Positions 9,917-12,802 of a DNA stretch of 12,802 nt are shown one piece after another. Origin of the DNA: a bacterium UBA3734 (GTDB lineage: Bacteria; Bacteroidota; Bacteroidia; Bacteroidales; Bacteroidaceae); assembly GCA_002372575.1 (NCBI GenBank), contig DFHC01000060.1, forward strand, positions 1-12,802, in the 5' to 3' direction. Within the stretch, counting starts at the first letter, position 1. The number at the start of each line of letters is the position of its first letter. The translations under genes were made by a program, and so were the position numbers. Below the pieces are notes generated by a model, which was not told the DNA's origin, ran no database searches, and was given only the letters and a program-made list of their open reading frames with translations.

Positions 9917-12802
9917 ATGAGACGAACGACATTCGTTTTCCTGATGCTGGCAGCCTTGATGCTGATTTTAGGCAGTTGTCGGCACGGATTGCAACAGACG
10001 CTGACGAATATGGTTTCCGACCTTGGAAACGCTGTTCCAGACGAGCGGGCTGAAGTGGCGGACACTTCGGTTCGGGCTGTGGCCGTGCCTGACGTTGAGC
10101 CCCGAAAAGATGTTGCCGAAACCGTCTCAACAGAGATTTCCGAACCCACTCCAAAAGATTCGATCGTACCGACGACTTCACCGCGCGAGGAAGAGAGCTC
10201 GACAGCGCAAGACTCCGTTTCTGCACCCGACCGGCAGCCCGACGTGGCCGTCGTGGACACCACGAAGATGGACTCGCTCGAGCTGGCCGTGTATCGCCAT
10301 AATCGCGCCGTCGATGACAGCATCCGCCTCGACTCGCTCAACCGACAGCGCAAGGGCGGCATCGACGCGCCGGTGGAATACGTTGCCAGCGACTCCATCG
10401 TCTATTACGCGGGCTCGAAAATGGCATACCTCTACGGCCAGTCGAACGTGAAATACCAGAACATGGACCTCAAGAGCGAGCGCATCTACATGAATATGGA
10501 CTCGAGTCTGGTTCATGCCACTGGCGTGCTCGACACGCTGGGAACGCTGCAAGGCACGCCCGTGTTCCAAATCGGCAGCGATACCTATGAAAACGACACG
10601 ATGGCCTTCAATTTCAAGTCGAAAAGAGGCCTGATTCGCAACGTCTATACCGAACAGGAAGACGGTTTTTTGAGGAGTGAAATCTCGAAACGCACGGAAA
10701 CGGGCGAGGTGTATCTGGCAAAAGGCCGCTACACAACCTGCGATGCCGATCATCCCGACTTCTACATTGCCATCTCGCGGGCGAAAATGCGTCCTGGCAA
10801 GGACGTGGTGTTCGGGCCGGCTCACCTCGTGGTGTGCGATGTGCCGCTACCTTTAGCCATTCCCTACGGCTTTTTCCCGTTTACGAAAAGCTATTCGAGC
10901 GGATTCATCATGCCGACCTACGGCGACGAGAGCGCCCGTGGCTTCTACCTGCGCGACGGCGGCTACTATTTCGCCATCAGCGATAAAATCGACTTGAAAC
11001 TGCTCGGCGAAATCTATACGAAGGGTTCGTGGGGCATTTCGGCGGCTTCGAACTATCGCAAGCGATATAAGTATAACGGCTCTTTCTACTTTAGCTATCA
11101 AGACACGCGCACCGGCGACAAGGGAATGCCCGATTACCAGCGGCAGGAAAGTTTCAAAGTGCAGTGGAGCCACCGGCAAGACCCGAAGTCGAACCCCTAC
11201 AGCTCGCTCGCGGCCAGTGTGAACTTCGCCTCTTCGAGCTACGAGCGGAACAACCTCACGTCGATGTATAATCCGCAGGCCATGACGCAGTCCACGCGCA
11301 CCTCGTCGGTGTCATGGAGCACCACGTTCTCAAGCATCGGCCTGTCGCTCTCCTCGACAATGAACCTCGAGCAGAATATGCGCGACACCACCGTGTCGAT
11401 ACGACTGCCCGACCTGAACATCTCCATTTCGCGTTTCTATCCCTTTAAACGGAAAAAAATGGTGGGAAAAGAGCGTTGGTACGAGAAGATTTCGATGTCT
11501 TATACGGGACAACTTTCGAACTCCATCTCCACGAAAGAAGACCGACTGCTCAAATCGAACCTGATCAAAGACTGGCGCAACGGAATGCAGCACCAGATTC
11601 CCATTAGCGGCTCGTTCACGCTGTTCGACTATCTGAATATCACACCGTCGTTCAACTTCACCGACCGTATGTACACGTCGAAAATTATGCGCTCATGGGA
11701 CAAAGACGCACAGAAAGAGGTGACCGATACCGTCTACGGCCTGCACAACGTCTATAACTGGAACCTTTCGCTTTCGGCCTCGACGAAACTCTATGGCTTC
11801 TACATCCCGTCGCGCAAGATTTTCGGTGACAAAATCGACCGCATCCGCCACGTCATCACGCCGACCCTCTCGTTCAGCTATGCACCCGACTTCGGAGCCG
11901 AGCGCTACGGCTACTACAAAACCTATCAAAAGACCGACGCCGACGGAAACGTCTCGCTCGTGCAGTACTCGCCCTTCCAGAATGCGCTCTACGGCGTGCC
12001 TGGCAGAGGAAAGTCGGGCAGGGTGACGCTGTCGCTCTCGAACAATATCGAAATGAAGGTGAAGGCCGGCGACACTGACTCGATTGACTACAAGAAAATC
12101 AGCCTTATCGACGAGCTCGGAGCCACGATGTCCTATGATCTGGCTGCCAAAGAACGTCCGTGGAGCGACCTCTCGGTGAATCTCCGACTGAAGCTCACAA
12201 AGAGCTATACGTTCAATCTGAATGCCGTGTTCTCGACCTATGCCTACGAGCTCGACGAGAACGGTCGGCCCTACCTCGGCACGCGCACCGAATACAGCTA
12301 CGGCCGATTCGGGCGCTTCCAAGGCATGTCGCAGAACATTTCCTACACGCTGAACCCCGAAAAAATCAAGAAAATCTTCGGCGGTGGCGACAAGGACAAA
12401 AGTACGCGCGACACCGACCCCGACGACGGCATCGACACCGAACGCGAATCGAACATCGATGACACGATGGTCAACGGACAACGGAAGGGACGCCGACGCG
12501 GAAGCAACGGCATGGCCGAAACCGATGACGACGGCTACATGGCGTTCAAAATGCCGTGGTCCCTCACGTTCGGCTACGGAATCACGATGCGCGAGGACAC
12601 CGATCCCGAAAAATTCAACAAAAAAAGGATGCGCTATCCCTATAAATTCACGCAGACGCTCAACGTCAGCGGTAATCTGCAGCTTTCCGAGGGCTGGAAC
12701 ATATCCTTCTCGTCGGGCTACGATTTCGAGAATAAAAAAATCTCGATGACAACGGCTTCGTTGCAACGAGATTTACATTGTTTCAATATGTCGTGCTCGG
12801 TG
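9917..12802 (+). CDS. lptD: LPS-assembly protein LptD (C-terminus beyond window)
   Basis: The frame from the ATG at 9917 stays open for 962 codons to the window edge. LptD is the outer-membrane beta-barrel that, with LptE, inserts lipopolysaccharide into the outer leaflet. The N-terminus is MRRTTFVFLMLAALMLILGSC, an export signal ending in a lipobox-like LGSC (Cys21). Then comes a Ser/Thr/Pro/Asp/Glu-rich linker to about 150, the OstA/LptA-like jellyroll (SDSIVYYAGSKMAYLYGQSNVKY, DLKSERIYMNMDSS), VPLPLAIPYGFFPFTKSYSSGFIMPTYGDE leading into the barrel, and many alternating aromatic/polar strands. A charged loop (about 822-870) carries acidic, then basic runs. The last visible residues, QRDLHCFNMSCSV, belong to the C-terminal part of Bacteroidota LptD, so probably only some tens of residues are missing. 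Confidence 0.95.
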   Translation, partial: MRRTTFVFLMLAALMLILGSCRHGLQQTLTNMVSDLGNAVPDERAEVADTSVRAVAVPDVEPRKDVAETVSTEISEPTPKDSIVPTTSPREEESSTAQDSVSAPDRQPDVAVVDTTKMDSLELAVYRHNRAVDDSIRLDSLNRQRKGGIDAPVEYVASDSIVYYAGSKMAYLYGQSNVKYQNMDLKSERIYMNMDSSLVHATGVLDTLGTLQGTPVFQIGSDTYENDTMAFNFKSKRGLIRNVYTEQEDGFLRSEISKRTETGEVYLAKGRYTTCDADHPDFYIAISRAKMRPGKDVVFGPAHLVVCDVPLPLAIPYGFFPFTKSYSSGFIMPTYGDESARGFYLRDGGYYFAISDKIDLKLLGEIYTKGSWGISAASNYRKRYKYNGSFYFSYQDTRTGDKGMPDYQRQESFKVQWSHRQDPKSNPYSSLAASVNFASSSYERNNLTSMYNPQAMTQSTRTSSVSWSTTFSSIGLSLSSTMNLEQNMRDTTVSIRLPDLNISISRFYPFKRKKMVGKERWYEKISMSYTGQLSNSISTKEDRLLKSNLIKDWRNGMQHQIPISGSFTLFDYLNITPSFNFTDRMYTSKIMRSWDKDAQKEVTDTVYGLHNVYNWNLSLSASTKLYGFYIPSRKIFGDKIDRIRHVITPTLSFSYAPDFGAERYGYYKTYQKTDADGNVSLVQYSPFQNALYGVPGRGKSGRVTLSLSNNIEMKVKAGDTDSIDYKKISLIDELGATMSYDLAAKERPWSDLSVNLRLKLTKSYTFNLNAVFSTYAYELDENGRPYLGTRTEYSYGRFGRFQGMSQNISYTLNPEKIKKIFGGGDKDKSTRDTDPDDGIDTERESNIDDTMVNGQRKGRRRGSNGMAETDDDGYMAFKMPWSLTFGYGITMREDTDPEKFNKKRMRYPYKFTQTLNVSGNLQLSEGWNISFSSGYDFENKKISMTTASLQRDLHCFNMSCSV

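Noticed and set aside
11693..12766. Open frame of 357 codons on the minus strand
   Set aside because: Antisense of lptD; composition is artefactual (Val, Gly, Arg, Glu rich) and no start context or domain is seen.
1..12802. CRISPR arrays, tRNA/rRNA genes, insertion sequences, phage genes
   Set aside because: No regularly spaced direct repeats, tRNA-like cloverleaf, transposase or integrase sequence was seen in any part of the window.

Overview
The window looks like a chromosomal segment of a Prevotella-like member of the Bacteroidota. The reasons are the promoter style (TTG, about 20 bases, TAnnTTTG) seen in front of several genes, weak or absent Shine-Dalgarno sequences, the Bacteroidota-type LptD, and the general look of the proteins. 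Most of the window is GC-rich, with a visibly AT-richer block at about 4500-6720. No phage, transposase, CRISPR, tRNA or rRNA was seen. No gene-free stretch exceeds 300 bases.

Left part (1-3683): a truncated UPF0145/YbjQ-like gene and mnmA (tRNA 2-thiouridylase) run leftward. Divergent from mnmA is a four-gene operon, queC-queD-queE-queF, which carries out the later steps from 7,8-dihydroneopterin triphosphate to preQ1, the precursor of queuosine. Its leader contains a clear preQ1 class-I riboswitch whose pseudoknot tail ends four bases before the queC start codon, so the end product should shut off its own synthesis. Both divergent units modify the wobble base of tRNAs: MnmA at U34, queuosine at G34. 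MnmA carries an in-frame insertion made of a GC-rich palindrome.

Middle part (3699-6720, all leftward): an SMR-family small exporter and a Nim-like pyridoxamine-phosphate-oxidase-fold flavoprotein are directly abutting. They are followed by an exported alpha/beta hydrolase and a lipoprotein of unknown function, whose reading frames overlap. The exporter and the hydrolase are driven by two near-duplicate promoters, 43 of 53 positions identical including DNA upstream of -33. This suggests shared regulation or duplication of a regulatory cassette.

Right part (6725-12802, all rightward): a membrane polyferredoxin of the NapH/CcoG type; a carboxyltransferase subunit of the oxaloacetate decarboxylase/pyruvate carboxylase B type whose C-terminal biotinyl-like domain has lost the acceptor lysine; an HD-domain hydrolase overlapping it, with an AT-rich inserted segment; and lptD, the outer-membrane LPS-insertion protein, which runs off the right edge. 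The lptD promoter holds a 16-base palindrome between its -33 and -7 positions.

The observations most worth a second look are the preQ1 riboswitch and the hairpin ahead of it, the palindromic inserts inside mnmA and the HD gene, the duplicated promoter cassette, the lysine-less biotinyl domain, and the lipobox at the LptD N-terminus.
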